DNA from: an uncultured Prevotellaceae bacterium
GTDB taxonomy: Bacteria; Bacteroidota; Bacteroidia; Bacteroidales; Muribaculaceae
Length of the DNA: 22,387 bases
NCBI GenBank assembly: GCA_946055125.1
Contig: CAMGFF010000005.1
Location: 1 to 22,387 of the forward strand
Direction: 5' to 3'
Shown: piece after piece, positions 1 through 7,391 of the stretch
How the letters are laid out: each line of letters opens with the position of its first letter
Position numbering within the stretch: position 1 is the first letter of the stretch
Notes under the pieces: generated by a model
Told to the model about the DNA's origin: nothing
Seen by the model: only the letters and a program-made list of their open reading frames with translations
Database searches by the model: none
Program-made: the position numbers and the translations under genes

Positions 1-41
1 ACAATCACTTGTGTCATCGCCTGATTGTGAGGCGGTAACGC

Positions 42-61
42 GGACGCACCGGGGTACGTCC
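42..61. repeat. Small imperfect palindrome, REP-like
   Basis: Arms GGACGCACC (42-50) and GGTACGTCC (53-61) are complementary except for one pair and enclose two G residues. The element lies in the gene-free first 121 bases, downstream of the minus-strand gene that ends at 122. A second pair of arms, ACAATCA (1-7) and TGATTGT (22-28), lies just to its left. It may be a dispersed intergenic palindrome, but no second copy is visible in this window. Confidence 0.35.
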
Positions 62-95
62 CTACATGAGAATTACATCAAACCGAATTTTGACA

Positions 96-114
96 CACCC
101 TCGGAGAGAGGGTG
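96..114 (-). terminator. Candidate terminator hairpin of the SpmAB-like gene
   Basis: CACCCTC (96-102) and GAGGGTG (108-114) form a perfect 7-bp stem with a 5-nt loop, beginning 7 bases after the stop codon (122-124) when read on the minus strand. The downstream minus-strand sequence is only moderately T-rich, so the intrinsic terminator call is tentative. Confidence 0.4.
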
Positions 115-121
115 GGGGAGG

Positions 122-1354
122 TTAGCCGAAGAAGAAGTAGGCTACGAGGATTGCCGACAGGGAGCCCACCACGTCGGCCAGCAGGGCGTAGGGCACGGCG
201 TAGCGCGTCTTTTTCACGCCCACGCTGCCAAAGTACACGGCGAGGATATAGAAGGTGGTGTCGGTGCTGCCCTGGAGGCATGCTGCCACGCGCGACACGA
301 AAGCGTCGGGCCCATAGGTGTTCATCACATCCACCATCATTCCGCGCGAGCCGCTGCCGCTAAGCGGTTTCATGAGGGCCGTGGGCAGGGCTCCCACCCA
401 CTCGGCATCGATGCCTATGGCCGACACGCCGGCCGAAATCCAGTCGGTAAACACTCCCATAGCTCCCGAGGCCCGGAACATGCCTATTGCCACCAGCACC
501 GCCACGAGGTAGGGGATAATCATCACGGCCGTCTTGAAGCCGTCTTTCGCGCCCTCGATGAATGCGTCGTAGACATTCACGCGGCGGCGCACACCGGCGG
601 CGAGGAAGCCTATTATGAGCGCGAATAGCATGAAATTGGCGGCAAAGCCCGAGTACTCGGCCACCTTGTCCTCGGGGAGGGTGGAGAGGTAGCCAATCAC
701 GCTGCCAATGAAGAGGGTGAGGCCGCCAATCCACGATATTATCACGCGGTCGAGCAGGTTGATGCGCTGCTTGAGGCACAGCGCGATAATGCCCACGAGC
801 GTGGCGAGGAAAGTGGCTATCATGATGGGGATAAACACATCGGTGGGGTTGGCGGCGCCGCACTGCGAGCGATACATCATCACGCCAATGGGAATGAGGC
901 ACAGCCCCGAGGCATTGAGAACCAGGAACATGAGCATCGCATCGGTGGCGGTGTCCTTCTTGTCGTTGAGCGACTGTAGCTCCTGCATCGCTTTCAGTCC
1001 CAGCGGAGTGGCGGCATTGTCGAGCCCCAGCATATTGGCCGACACATTCATGAAAATCGACCCCATGGCAGGATGCCCCTTGGGAATGCCCGGGAACAGG
1101 CGCGAGAAGAGCGGGCTGATGAGCCGCCCGAAGAACTGAATCACGCCACCGCGCTCACCAATCTTCATCAGTCCCATCCACAGCGAGAGAATGCCCGTGA
1201 GGCCTATCGAAATCTTAAACGCCTGTTCGGCCGAGGAGAACGAGGCCTCCATAATCTGCGACCATATTGCAATGTTGCCATTGAAGACCGTTTCGCCCAG
1301 CGCAACCAGGAAAGCAACAGCAAAGAAAGTAATCCAAATGTAGTTAAGTGCCAT
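122..1354 (-). CDS. SpmA-SpmB-like fused nucleoside-recognition-domain membrane protein
   Basis: This 410-residue polytopic inner membrane protein joins the two halves that are separate spore maturation proteins SpmA and SpmB in Firmicutes. The N-terminal half carries the SpmA-like stretch NVSANMLGLDNAATPLGLKA (103-121 region). The C-terminal half carries the SpmB-like LPTALMKPLSGSGSRGMM (323-340) and QGSTDTTFYILAVYFGSVG (361-379). Hydrophobic segments fill most of the chain, and a short basic loop (RRR, 256-258) marks the junction. Both halves belong to the nucleoside-recognition (Gate) domain family. The physiological substrate is not known; in a non-sporulating Bacteroidales a transport role is the usual inference. 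The ATG at 1354 is favoured because a -7 box lies about 20 nt upstream. The gene has its own promoter and follows the beta-barrel gene in the same direction, 212 bases away. Confidence 0.88.
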   Translation of the reverse strand: MALNYIWITFFAVAFLVALGETVFNGNIAIWSQIMEASFSSAEQAFKISIGLTGILSLWMGLMKIGERGGVIQFFGRLISPLFSRLFPGIPKGHPAMGSIFMNVSANMLGLDNAATPLGLKAMQELQSLNDKKDTATDAMLMFLVLNASGLCLIPIGVMMYRSQCGAANPTDVFIPIMIATFLATLVGIIALCLKQRINLLDRVIISWIGGLTLFIGSVIGYLSTLPEDKVAEYSGFAANFMLFALIIGFLAAGVRRRVNVYDAFIEGAKDGFKTAVMIIPYLVAVLVAIGMFRASGAMGVFTDWISAGVSAIGIDAEWVGALPTALMKPLSGSGSRGMMVDVMNTYGPDAFVSRVAACLQGSTDTTFYILAVYFGSVGVKKTRYAVPYALLADVVGSLSAILVAYFFFG

Positions 1355-1373
1355 AAATCATCGTTTCAGGTTG

Positions 1374-1404
1374 CAAAGGTAGGCAGAATCCGCGAGATTT
1401 CACA
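1374..1404 (-). promoter_or_regulatory. Bacteroidetes-type promoter of the SpmAB-like gene
   Basis: Read on the minus strand, TGTG (1404-1401) is followed after exactly 19 nt by TACCTTTG (1381-1374), matching the Bacteroidetes -33/-7 layout. The -7 box ends 19 bases before the ATG, so the leader would be very short. Confidence 0.6.
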
Positions 1405-1458
1405 CCGGCAGGATAAATAATTTTTCTTTAGGAGGAAGCGGGAATTGCCCTACCGGTA

Positions 1459-1511
1459 GCCACGCTCCGTGGAAATCCCACTTTTTCGGTGGGCTCTCCA
1501 CGGAGCGTGGC
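1459..1511. repeat. Long perfect palindrome with nested inner stem
   Basis: Outer arms GCCACGCTCCGTGGA (1459-1473) and TCCACGGAGCGTGGC (1497-1511) are perfectly complementary over 15 bp. Inside, CCCAC (1477-1481) pairs with GTGGG (1489-1493) around the 7-nt loop TTTTTCG. It sits 56 bases downstream of the beta-barrel gene stop and upstream of the promoter for the next gene on the same strand. It could be a transcript 3' end or mRNA-stabilising hairpin, or a dispersed REP/MITE-like element. No clean poly-T tail follows on either strand, so I do not call it a simple intrinsic terminator. Confidence 0.8.
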
Positions 1512-1566
1512 CGCCGTGAGTGAGTGCCGGTTATCCGCACTCGCAGGCGTGATTTTGTGCCGGGGG

Positions 1567-4503
1567 TTAGCGGCCGGGAGGGGGACCCATGGGTGGGCGG
1601 CCTCCGCCGAATCGGCCTCCGCGGCCCATGAACTCATTGTCGACCTTGGGGTTGTTCTTCTGTCCGCCAAAGGTGGTGAACTTGTAGGTGAAAGAGAACA
1701 TCACATAGCGCGAGAGTGTGTTGTACTCCATGTCGCGGATATAGTTGGCCGTCACGCTGCGGCTTATGCTCTGTCGCTGGCCCAGGATGTCGAACACCTT
1801 GGCTGTGATTGTGGCCTGCTTGTCGCGGAGGAACTGGTAGCTGAGCGAGGCGTTCCACAGCCACTGGGTGCTGTTGTAGCCGTCGGTGTAGCCGGTTGAG
1901 GAGCTGTAGTTCACGTCGGTGGCGATGACGAAGCCCAGTGGGGCGTAGTAGGTGCCGTTAAAGCGGCCGCCATAGGTGTGGATGGTGCGGTTGGCCGAGG
2001 TCTGGGTGCTGTTGCCGGTGGTCTGCAAGTTGTAGGTGGGTCGCAGCTCCAGCTCAAGGAAGTCGGGGCGGAAAGAGATTCCCGGGGCTATGTGCCACGA
2101 GAGTGTTCCGCTGCGGTTGAAAGATTCGTTGTTGTAGCCCACGGTGCTCGAGTAGCTGAGGCGCGTCATAGTGGAGTAGTACCAGCTCTTGCGCTTGAAT
2201 GGGAAGCTGAACATGCACATGCCGAAAGCGTTCCACACACCGTCGACGTTCTCATAGGTGGTAGTCTGTCCGCCGGTAGTCTGGTCGTAGGTCACCTTCG
2301 AGATGATGCTGTTGAGCGAGTACTGTCCGCCAATCATAGCCATGATGCTTCGCTGAGCCTCCTGGTTGAAGTCGTTGAATCGCAGGTTCACATTCTGGGT
2401 GAATGTGGATTTCAGGTCGGGATTACCGATAACCACGCGCAGGGGGTTCGACACGTCGGCCACAGGCTGCAACTGGGCAACCGAGGGCTCGTTGTAGCGC
2501 GAGCGGTAGTCGAAGGCAAGGTTGCGCGTCTTGGAGAACTTCATGCGAATGCGGGCGTAGGGCGAGACGTACCAGGTCCAGCGCTCGGGCACGTTGCGTG
2601 CGGGGTCGAGGAGGTCGTTGCTGCGCATCATCGAGGAGTTGAGCTGCAGGCCGGCATCGAGGTTGTACTCCTTGCGCACCTGCTTGAAGCCGAGCTGGAA
2701 GCTCTGTGTGAACAAGTCGTTGCGCATGGAGCTGCTCAGCTGCTCATTGAAGTCGGCTCCTTGAAGCTCACTCTCGAGCACGTCGGCGAGCAGGCGGTAG
2801 TCGAGCAGCACGAGTGGCGAATACTTTGTGGCGATGGCTCGGCAGAAAGTGGCGTCGGCCAGCGCGGCATCGAGCAGGGGAGAGCTGCTGCGGGGCGCGG
2901 GCATGGGGAGGGAGCCGCCGTCGGAGGCCACGTCATACACAAACTTGTCGGCGTTGTTGAATTTATAGTTGCCGCGGTAGGCGGCGGTGATGAAGCGGGC
3001 GTTCTTCACGTCGCCGAGTGGCTCGGTCCAGGTGAGTCGCCAGTGAATGGTGTTGCTCCAGCGGTGGTTGTTGTAGATTTGGTTGATGTCGTCGTCGTCG
3101 GTGCCCTCGTCGGTGAATGTGTTGCGGGTGAGGGTGGAGCCATCCTCGTGCACGTTGCTGAAGTTGTAGCGGAGCTGTGCGCTGTAGCTGCGGCCCGGGT
3201 GGCTGCTGAACTTGTGGTTATACACCAGTTGGCCGCCAAACTCATAGCTCTTCCCATCGTTAACATAGGAGCTTATGCTCTTCGACTGGAGCTCGTGGGC
3301 GGCGTTGCGCATCATGGAGCTGTCGGTCTTCCACGAGTCGCTGAAGTTGAGCGAGAAATTGGGGCGGAACTCCAGGGTGTTGAATGAGTCAACCTCCCAC
3401 TTGAGGCGGAAGTCGCCGCGAATGTTGTGTCCCTTGTCGCGCGAGGTGGAGTAGGAGTCGTTGTAGGTGTTTCCCTCATCGAGGAGATACTGGTAGCTGC
3501 TCTTGTTGCGGCTGTCCTGGTCGGTGTGGGAGTAGAGCAGCGAGCCGCCGGCGCGGAATTTCTCATCATTGCCCACATTGAAGTTGAAGCCCGCGCTCTG
3601 TGTGGTGTTGATGCCATTGCTTCCGCCAAAGCGGCTGAATCGTGAAGAGCCGCCGTCGGTGAATGCCGGCTCATTGGTGTTGTTGGCGCCGCCGAGGATG
3701 GTGAATTGGTTGCCGTCGCGGAAGTGGTTCACGATGAGGCTGCCCGAGTAGCGGTCGTCGGAGCCATATCCGCCGGTCACCGAGCCAAACCAGCCATTGT
3801 TCATGCCCTTCTTCACCGTGAGGTTGATCACCGTTTCCTCCTCGCCATCGTCAACCCCGGTGAGGCGGGCGAGGTCGCTCTTGCGGTCGACAACCTGGAG
3901 CTTGTCGACCATTTCCACGGGGATATTCTTAGAGGCCACTTTGGGGTCGTCGGCAAAGAACTCCTTGCCGTCGATGAGGATTTTCGTCACTTCCTTTCCC
4001 TGGGCTGTGATTTTGCCGTCACTGCCCACCTCCACGCCCGGGAGGCGCTTGAGCAGGTCTTCGACCACGGCGTTGGGCTGGGTCTTGTAGGAGTCGGCGT
4101 TATATTCCACCGTGTCCTCCTTCACGGTTATCTCGGTCTTCACGCCCACCACGGTGGCCTCGCGGAGCATGATAGAGCTTTCACTAAGTTCGATGACACC
4201 GAGCCGCACATCGGCCTGTCCCACAGTCACCGGCTTGGTGAGAGTGGCATAGCCTATGTAGCTCACCGAGAGCACATACTTGCCCTCGCGCACGCCGGTG
4301 AGCCTGAAGCGTCCCTCGGCGTCGGCAGCCGCACCCGCCACATAGGTGCTGTCCTTCGATGCTTTCACGAGCCGAACGGTGGCCTCGGCGAGAGGCGACT
4401 TGTCGGCAGCATCCACAATGCGTCCTCTGACGTCGGCAGCCAGAGCCTGCATTCCGGCAAAGCCCAGCACCGCCGCCACGAGCAATAACAACAATCTTTT
4501 CAT
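1567..4503 (-). CDS. TonB-dependent-receptor-like outer membrane beta-barrel protein with carboxypeptidase-regulatory-like domain
   Basis: This 978-residue protein has a signal peptide (1-22, ending ALAA). A carboxypeptidase-regulatory-like beta-sandwich follows (about 24-105, with VRGRIVDAADKSPLAEATV). The plug-like domain (about 110-230) contains VVEDLLKRLPGVEVGSDGKI and KILIDGKEFFADDPK. The rest is a long aromatic-rich beta-barrel of the outer membrane beta-barrel type common in Bacteroidetes. No SusD partner is adjacent, so it is not part of a typical polysaccharide-utilisation pair; its ligand is unknown. The barrel appears to end near MFSFTYKF, yet the chain continues about 40 residues and finishes in a Gly/Arg/Pro-rich tail (GRGGRFGGGRPPMGPPPGR). 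The start at 4503 is supported by the signal peptide and a -7 box 32 bases upstream. It lies downstream of the hydrolase gene but is separated from it by a terminator and its own promoter. Confidence 0.9.
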   Translation of the reverse strand: MKRLLLLLVAAVLGFAGMQALAADVRGRIVDAADKSPLAEATVRLVKASKDSTYVAGAAADAEGRFRLTGVREGKYVLSVSYIGYATLTKPVTVGQADVRLGVIELSESSIMLREATVVGVKTEITVKEDTVEYNADSYKTQPNAVVEDLLKRLPGVEVGSDGKITAQGKEVTKILIDGKEFFADDPKVASKNIPVEMVDKLQVVDRKSDLARLTGVDDGEEETVINLTVKKGMNNGWFGSVTGGYGSDDRYSGSLIVNHFRDGNQFTILGGANNTNEPAFTDGGSSRFSRFGGSNGINTTQSAGFNFNVGNDEKFRAGGSLLYSHTDQDSRNKSSYQYLLDEGNTYNDSYSTSRDKGHNIRGDFRLKWEVDSFNTLEFRPNFSLNFSDSWKTDSSMMRNAAHELQSKSISSYVNDGKSYEFGGQLVYNHKFSSHPGRSYSAQLRYNFSNVHEDGSTLTRNTFTDEGTDDDDINQIYNNHRWSNTIHWRLTWTEPLGDVKNARFITAAYRGNYKFNNADKFVYDVASDGGSLPMPAPRSSSPLLDAALADATFCRAIATKYSPLVLLDYRLLADVLESELQGADFNEQLSSSMRNDLFTQSFQLGFKQVRKEYNLDAGLQLNSSMMRSNDLLDPARNVPERWTWYVSPYARIRMKFSKTRNLAFDYRSRYNEPSVAQLQPVADVSNPLRVVIGNPDLKSTFTQNVNLRFNDFNQEAQRSIMAMIGGQYSLNSIISKVTYDQTTGGQTTTYENVDGVWNAFGMCMFSFPFKRKSWYYSTMTRLSYSSTVGYNNESFNRSGTLSWHIAPGISFRPDFLELELRPTYNLQTTGNSTQTSANRTIHTYGGRFNGTYYAPLGFVIATDVNYSSSTGYTDGYNSTQWLWNASLSYQFLRDKQATITAKVFDILGQRQSISRSVTANYIRDMEYNTLSRYVMFSFTYKFTTFGGQKNNPKVDNEFMGRGGRFGGGRPPMGPPPGR

Positions 4504-4534
4504 TATCTACCTATTAAGTTCGTTTTTTGAAGTG

Positions 4535-4542
4535 CAAAAGTA
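4535..4542 (-). promoter_or_regulatory. -7 box of the beta-barrel gene
   Basis: TACTTTTG on the minus strand matches the TAnnTTTG consensus and ends 32 bases before the ATG. No convincing -33 box stands at the usual distance. Confidence 0.5.
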
Positions 4543-4683
4543 CAATATTTTCCCGACTTAGCCCTTGGGGAAGTCGAATAATTGATGCACAAAACACCCG
4601 AAAGTTAAATCTTAACTACCGATTAATTTAATATTAACAAGATTTAACCAGCACTGCCTCTTCTCCTCCATTGTGAGAGCACT

Positions 4684-4722
4684 AAAAAAATGCTGTGCAC
4701 CGGCGTGAGCATGAGCACAGCA
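4684..4722 (-). terminator. Rho-independent terminator of the alpha/beta hydrolase gene
   Basis: Read on the minus strand, TGCTGTGC (4722-4715) pairs perfectly with GCACAGCA (4698-4691) and is followed at once by seven T residues (4690-4684). It lies 46 bases beyond the hydrolase stop codon. A second, smaller stem GGTGAG/CTCACC precedes it. It separates the hydrolase transcript from the beta-barrel gene. Confidence 0.75.
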
Positions 4723-4768
4723 ATGACGATGCGGTGAGTCCCGCCTCCTCACCGGGAGGAAGAGCGCA

Positions 4769-6124
4769 TTAGCGGGCGAGAATCCAGGAGGAGATGTCGG
4801 TGAGCACACTCGGGGCTATGGTTTGGTCTATAGCGCCATAGTTGAGGCCGGCCTGTGCGCTCTCACAGGGCTGGAAAAGGTGGTTGAGGCCGGGATACTC
4901 CTTGGTGGTGACGCGCTTCTTGCCACACAGCTCAGTGATGCGGGCGAGGCAGGCGCGGGCATCAACCTGCACATCGAGCGAGCCGCCAAGGGCAAGAATG
5001 GGGCATCGCAGGGCACGCAGGGCGGCAGTGGGGTCGGTCTTCACAAACTCAACGTACCACGGCGTGCAGGCGGCGGCAATCTGCCGCTCCACCTCGTGGC
5101 GCTGTGCTGCCGGCACGCTGTCGGCCCTGAGAATGTGCCGCAGCTCGCCGCGCAGGGCCTCGGCGCTTGTGCTGCGCTCAATGGCGGCAAACATATCCAC
5201 CACTTGCTGCCGTGCGGCAGTGGGCAAGGCAGTGCCGGTGGCTGCCTCATATATCATCTCATTCTGGCGTGTCAATATCTCGCTGCCTTTCATCGTGGGT
5301 GCCGCAAGAGCCACCACAAATGCCACCCGCTTGTCGGCCGAGGCATTGAGGAAGGCAATGGTCCCGCCCTCGCTGTGGCCAAGGTAGCCCATGCGCTTCT
5401 TGTCGATGCCGGGACGGGTGGCGAGGTAGTCGAGCGCGGCACGGGCGTCGGTGGCGAGAGCCGTGGTGGTGGCGGTGGCAAACTTGCCGCCCGAGCTACC
5501 TGTGCCCCGGTCGTCGTAGCGCAGCACGGCGATGCCACAGCGCGTGAGGTGGTCGGCAATCACTGCAAAGGGGCAGTGCCCCATTATCTCCTCATCGCGG
5601 TTCTGCGGGCCGCTGCCGGTAATCATCACCACTGCCGGCACATTGCGTGCCTCTTTGGGCATGGTGAGGGTGCCGGCAAGAGTGATGCCGGCGGCGGGAT
5701 TGGCAAAGCGCACCTCGCTCACCTCGTAGGGGAAGGGCGGCTGCGGAGTCTGCTCGCGCGCGGCACGCTTGGGTGGCTCAGCCACGCGGCGCAGGGTGAG
5801 CGGCAACTTGGCTGCCCCTTGTGTGAAAGTACCCACAATGCTGTCGGCCTGCACAGTGCCGCTATAAGAGGCACCTATCCTCCTCACGCTCACCTCCACG
5901 AGCCCGTCGGCAAATGTGGCCTTGTCGCACGCAATGCCGTAGGCGTTCTGGTCGGGGCTGTCGAGGGTGGCGGCAAGAGCTCCGCTCTCGTCGGTGGTGA
6001 AATTGAGGTTGAGCCTAAGTGATGCACCGGGCAACATAAGAGTGCCGGCCCATTGCCCGGAAATCCGGGCCGAAGCCACAGCAACTGCTGCGGTGGCAAG
6101 CAAGGTGAGAATGGCGCGTTTCAT
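4769..6124 (-). CDS. Secreted EstD-like alpha/beta hydrolase (serine esterase)
   Basis: This 451-residue protein is probably exported: a hydrophobic leader spans 1-19 (ending VAVASA). Residues about 20-115 form a small beta-rich domain (SGQWAGTLMLPG) that precedes the catalytic fold in this family. The alpha/beta hydrolase domain (about 140-450) shows the oxyanion-region motif GSGPQNRDE (170-178), RYDDRGTGSSGG (202-213) and the nucleophile elbow GHSEGG (249-254, Ser251). The likely triad is completed by Asp384 (GGSLDVQVD) and His415 (GLNHLF). The set matches EstD-type carboxylesterases and S9-like hydrolases; the natural ester or peptide substrate cannot be read from sequence. A promoter lies upstream of the ATG and a clear terminator downstream, so it is probably monocistronic. 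Confidence 0.88.
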   Translation of the reverse strand: MKRAILTLLATAAVAVASARISGQWAGTLMLPGASLRLNLNFTTDESGALAATLDSPDQNAYGIACDKATFADGLVEVSVRRIGASYSGTVQADSIVGTFTQGAAKLPLTLRRVAEPPKRAAREQTPQPPFPYEVSEVRFANPAAGITLAGTLTMPKEARNVPAVVMITGSGPQNRDEEIMGHCPFAVIADHLTRCGIAVLRYDDRGTGSSGGKFATATTTALATDARAALDYLATRPGIDKKRMGYLGHSEGGTIAFLNASADKRVAFVVALAAPTMKGSEILTRQNEMIYEAATGTALPTAARQQVVDMFAAIERSTSAEALRGELRHILRADSVPAAQRHEVERQIAAACTPWYVEFVKTDPTAALRALRCPILALGGSLDVQVDARACLARITELCGKKRVTTKEYPGLNHLFQPCESAQAGLNYGAIDQTIAPSVLTDISSWILAR

Positions 6125-6156
6125 TATCGAAATGTTTACTAAGATAAAATCATTTG

Positions 6157-6187
6157 CAAATATAAACTAAAAAACTCTATTCAACAA
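6157..6187 (-). promoter_or_regulatory. Promoter of the alpha/beta hydrolase gene
   Basis: On the minus strand TTG (6187-6185) is followed after 20 nt by TATATTTG (6164-6157), a good Bacteroidetes -33/-7 pair. The leader would be about 25 nt. Confidence 0.6.
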
Positions 6188-6251
6188 GCGAGAAGAGGCA
6201 GCGTGCCGTTAAAAATACGGTGTCGGTGAGTGGCGATTGCAAATAATTTAT

Positions 6252-6259
6252 TAATTTTG
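6252..6259 (+). promoter_or_regulatory. -7 box upstream of miaA
   Basis: TAATTTTG fits the TAnnTTTG consensus. No good -33 box is seen. The resulting transcript would have a leader of about 220 nt before miaA, far longer than for the other genes here, consistent with a former small gene lying between them. Apart from this box, the hydrolase promoter and the possible broken gene, nothing else is evident in the 361-bp gap 6125-6485. Confidence 0.45.
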
Positions 6260-6270
6260 CAGCCGAAAAA

Positions 6271-6482
6271 GTGACACATTGGCATTGCGCCACGCGGCGT
6301 TGCCTATGTGTTGTTGCACTCGTAGCACTCGTGCTGGGCGACTGGTTCGGCGGGGTGGGTGGGGTGCTCGCAGCCCTCGGTATGCCACCGGCATCCTTTG
6401 CACCCTCATCTCGGCAGCATGGTTCATCCTGTGGTACCGCCGCGAGCAGCACCACCGCAGAGCAATATCCTATCAAAGCTAA
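6271..6482 (+). pseudogene. Possible frameshifted small membrane protein upstream of miaA
   Basis: In one frame residues encoded at about 6301-6378 read CVVALVALVLGDWFGGVGG, a hydrophobic helix that runs into unrelated sequence. In the frame starting at 6381 the reading becomes YATGILCTLISAAWFILWYR, another hydrophobic helix with a basic end, closing at a stop 3 bases before the miaA ATG. Joining them near 6379 would give a two-helix protein that is well placed for co-transcription with miaA. No family is recognised and no clean start codon is present. Chance hydrophobicity in GC-rich DNA remains possible. Confidence 0.25.
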
Positions 6483-6485
6483 CTT

Positions 6486-7385
6486 ATGGATACAAGGGAG
6501 AAGACACTCATTGTGATTGCAGGGCCCACCGGGGTGGGGAAGACCGCCACGGCCATTGAGCTTGCCGAGGCCCTCGGTGCCGAGATCATCTCGGCCGACT
6601 CGCGGCAGGTGTTCCGCGAGATTCCCATTGGCACCGCCGCGCCCACTGCCGCCGAGCAGGCCCGTGTGCGCCATCACTTCGTGGGGCACAAGAGTATCAC
6701 GGAATACTACAGCGCGGCCGAGTTTGAGGCCGACGTGCTGCGGCTGCTGCCCACCCTCTTCGCCACGAGCGACTATGCCGTGATGTGTGGGGGCTCGATG
6801 CTCTATGTCGATGCCGTGTGCAAGGGTATCGACCTGATGCCCACCATAAGCCCCGAGGTGCGCGACAAGGTGCTGCGCCAGTATGGCGAGTGCGGCATTG
6901 AGTGCATCATTGCCCAGCTTGAGCTGCTCGACCCCGATTATCTGCGCATCGTCGACCTGAAGAATGAGAAGCGGCTGCTCCACGCCCTGGAGATATGCCT
7001 CCAGGCCGGAGTGCCCTACACCTCGCTGCGCACCGGACAGGTGAAGCCACGGCCCTTCAGGATAGTGAAATACGGGCTCGACATGGAGCGCGCCCAGCTC
7101 TTCGACCGCATCAACCGCCGCGTGGATGCCATGATTGAGGCCGGCCTGGTGGAGGAGGCGCGAAGCACCTATGAGCTGCGGCACCTCAACTCGCTCAACA
7201 CCGTGGGATTCAAGGAAATGCACGCCTGGATGAGCGGCGAGATGGACTTTGTCACTGCACGTGAGCGCATCAAGAAAAACACGCGCGTGTATGCCAAGCG
7301 GCAGCTCACCTGGTACCGCAAGGATCCCACAATGACCTGGCTGCACCCCACATGCGCCCTGCCCGCCATCCTCGGCAGCCTGTGA
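6486..7385 (+). CDS. miaA: tRNA dimethylallyltransferase MiaA
   Basis: MiaA transfers the dimethylallyl group from dimethylallyl diphosphate to N6 of adenosine 37 in tRNAs that read codons starting with U; it is cytoplasmic. The 299-residue length is normal. The P-loop GPTGVGKT (13-20), the conserved ISADSRQVFR region (35-44) and GGSMLYVDAV (102-111) are all present. C-terminal family features follow: VDLKNEKRLLHALEI and the late TVGFKEMHAWMSGEMDF with the basic KKNTRVYAKRQLTW. The first ATG directly precedes the P-loop strand and is accepted. It is transcribed convergently with the ATPase gene; only 6 bases separate the two stop codons and no terminator fits between them. Confidence 0.97.
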   Translation: MDTREKTLIVIAGPTGVGKTATAIELAEALGAEIISADSRQVFREIPIGTAAPTAAEQARVRHHFVGHKSITEYYSAAEFEADVLRLLPTLFATSDYAVMCGGSMLYVDAVCKGIDLMPTISPEVRDKVLRQYGECGIECIIAQLELLDPDYLRIVDLKNEKRLLHALEICLQAGVPYTSLRTGQVKPRPFRIVKYGLDMERAQLFDRINRRVDAMIEAGLVEEARSTYELRHLNSLNTVGFKEMHAWMSGEMDFVTARERIKKNTRVYAKRQLTWYRKDPTMTWLHPTCALPAILGSL

Positions 7386-7391
7386 GCCACA

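Noticed and set aside
11..628. Long plus-strand reading frame rich in His and Gly opposite the SpmAB-like gene
   Set aside because: It is the antisense shadow of a well-supported membrane protein gene in GC-rich DNA and shows no domain or plausible start.
1978..3387. 469-codon plus-strand open frame opposite the beta-barrel gene
   Set aside because: Antisense of a recognised protein; composition (Val/Ala/Gly/His-rich, no domain) is typical of a shadow frame.
6177..7346. 389-codon minus-strand frame opposite miaA
   Set aside because: Antisense shadow of miaA, ending in the divergent promoter region; no recognisable family.
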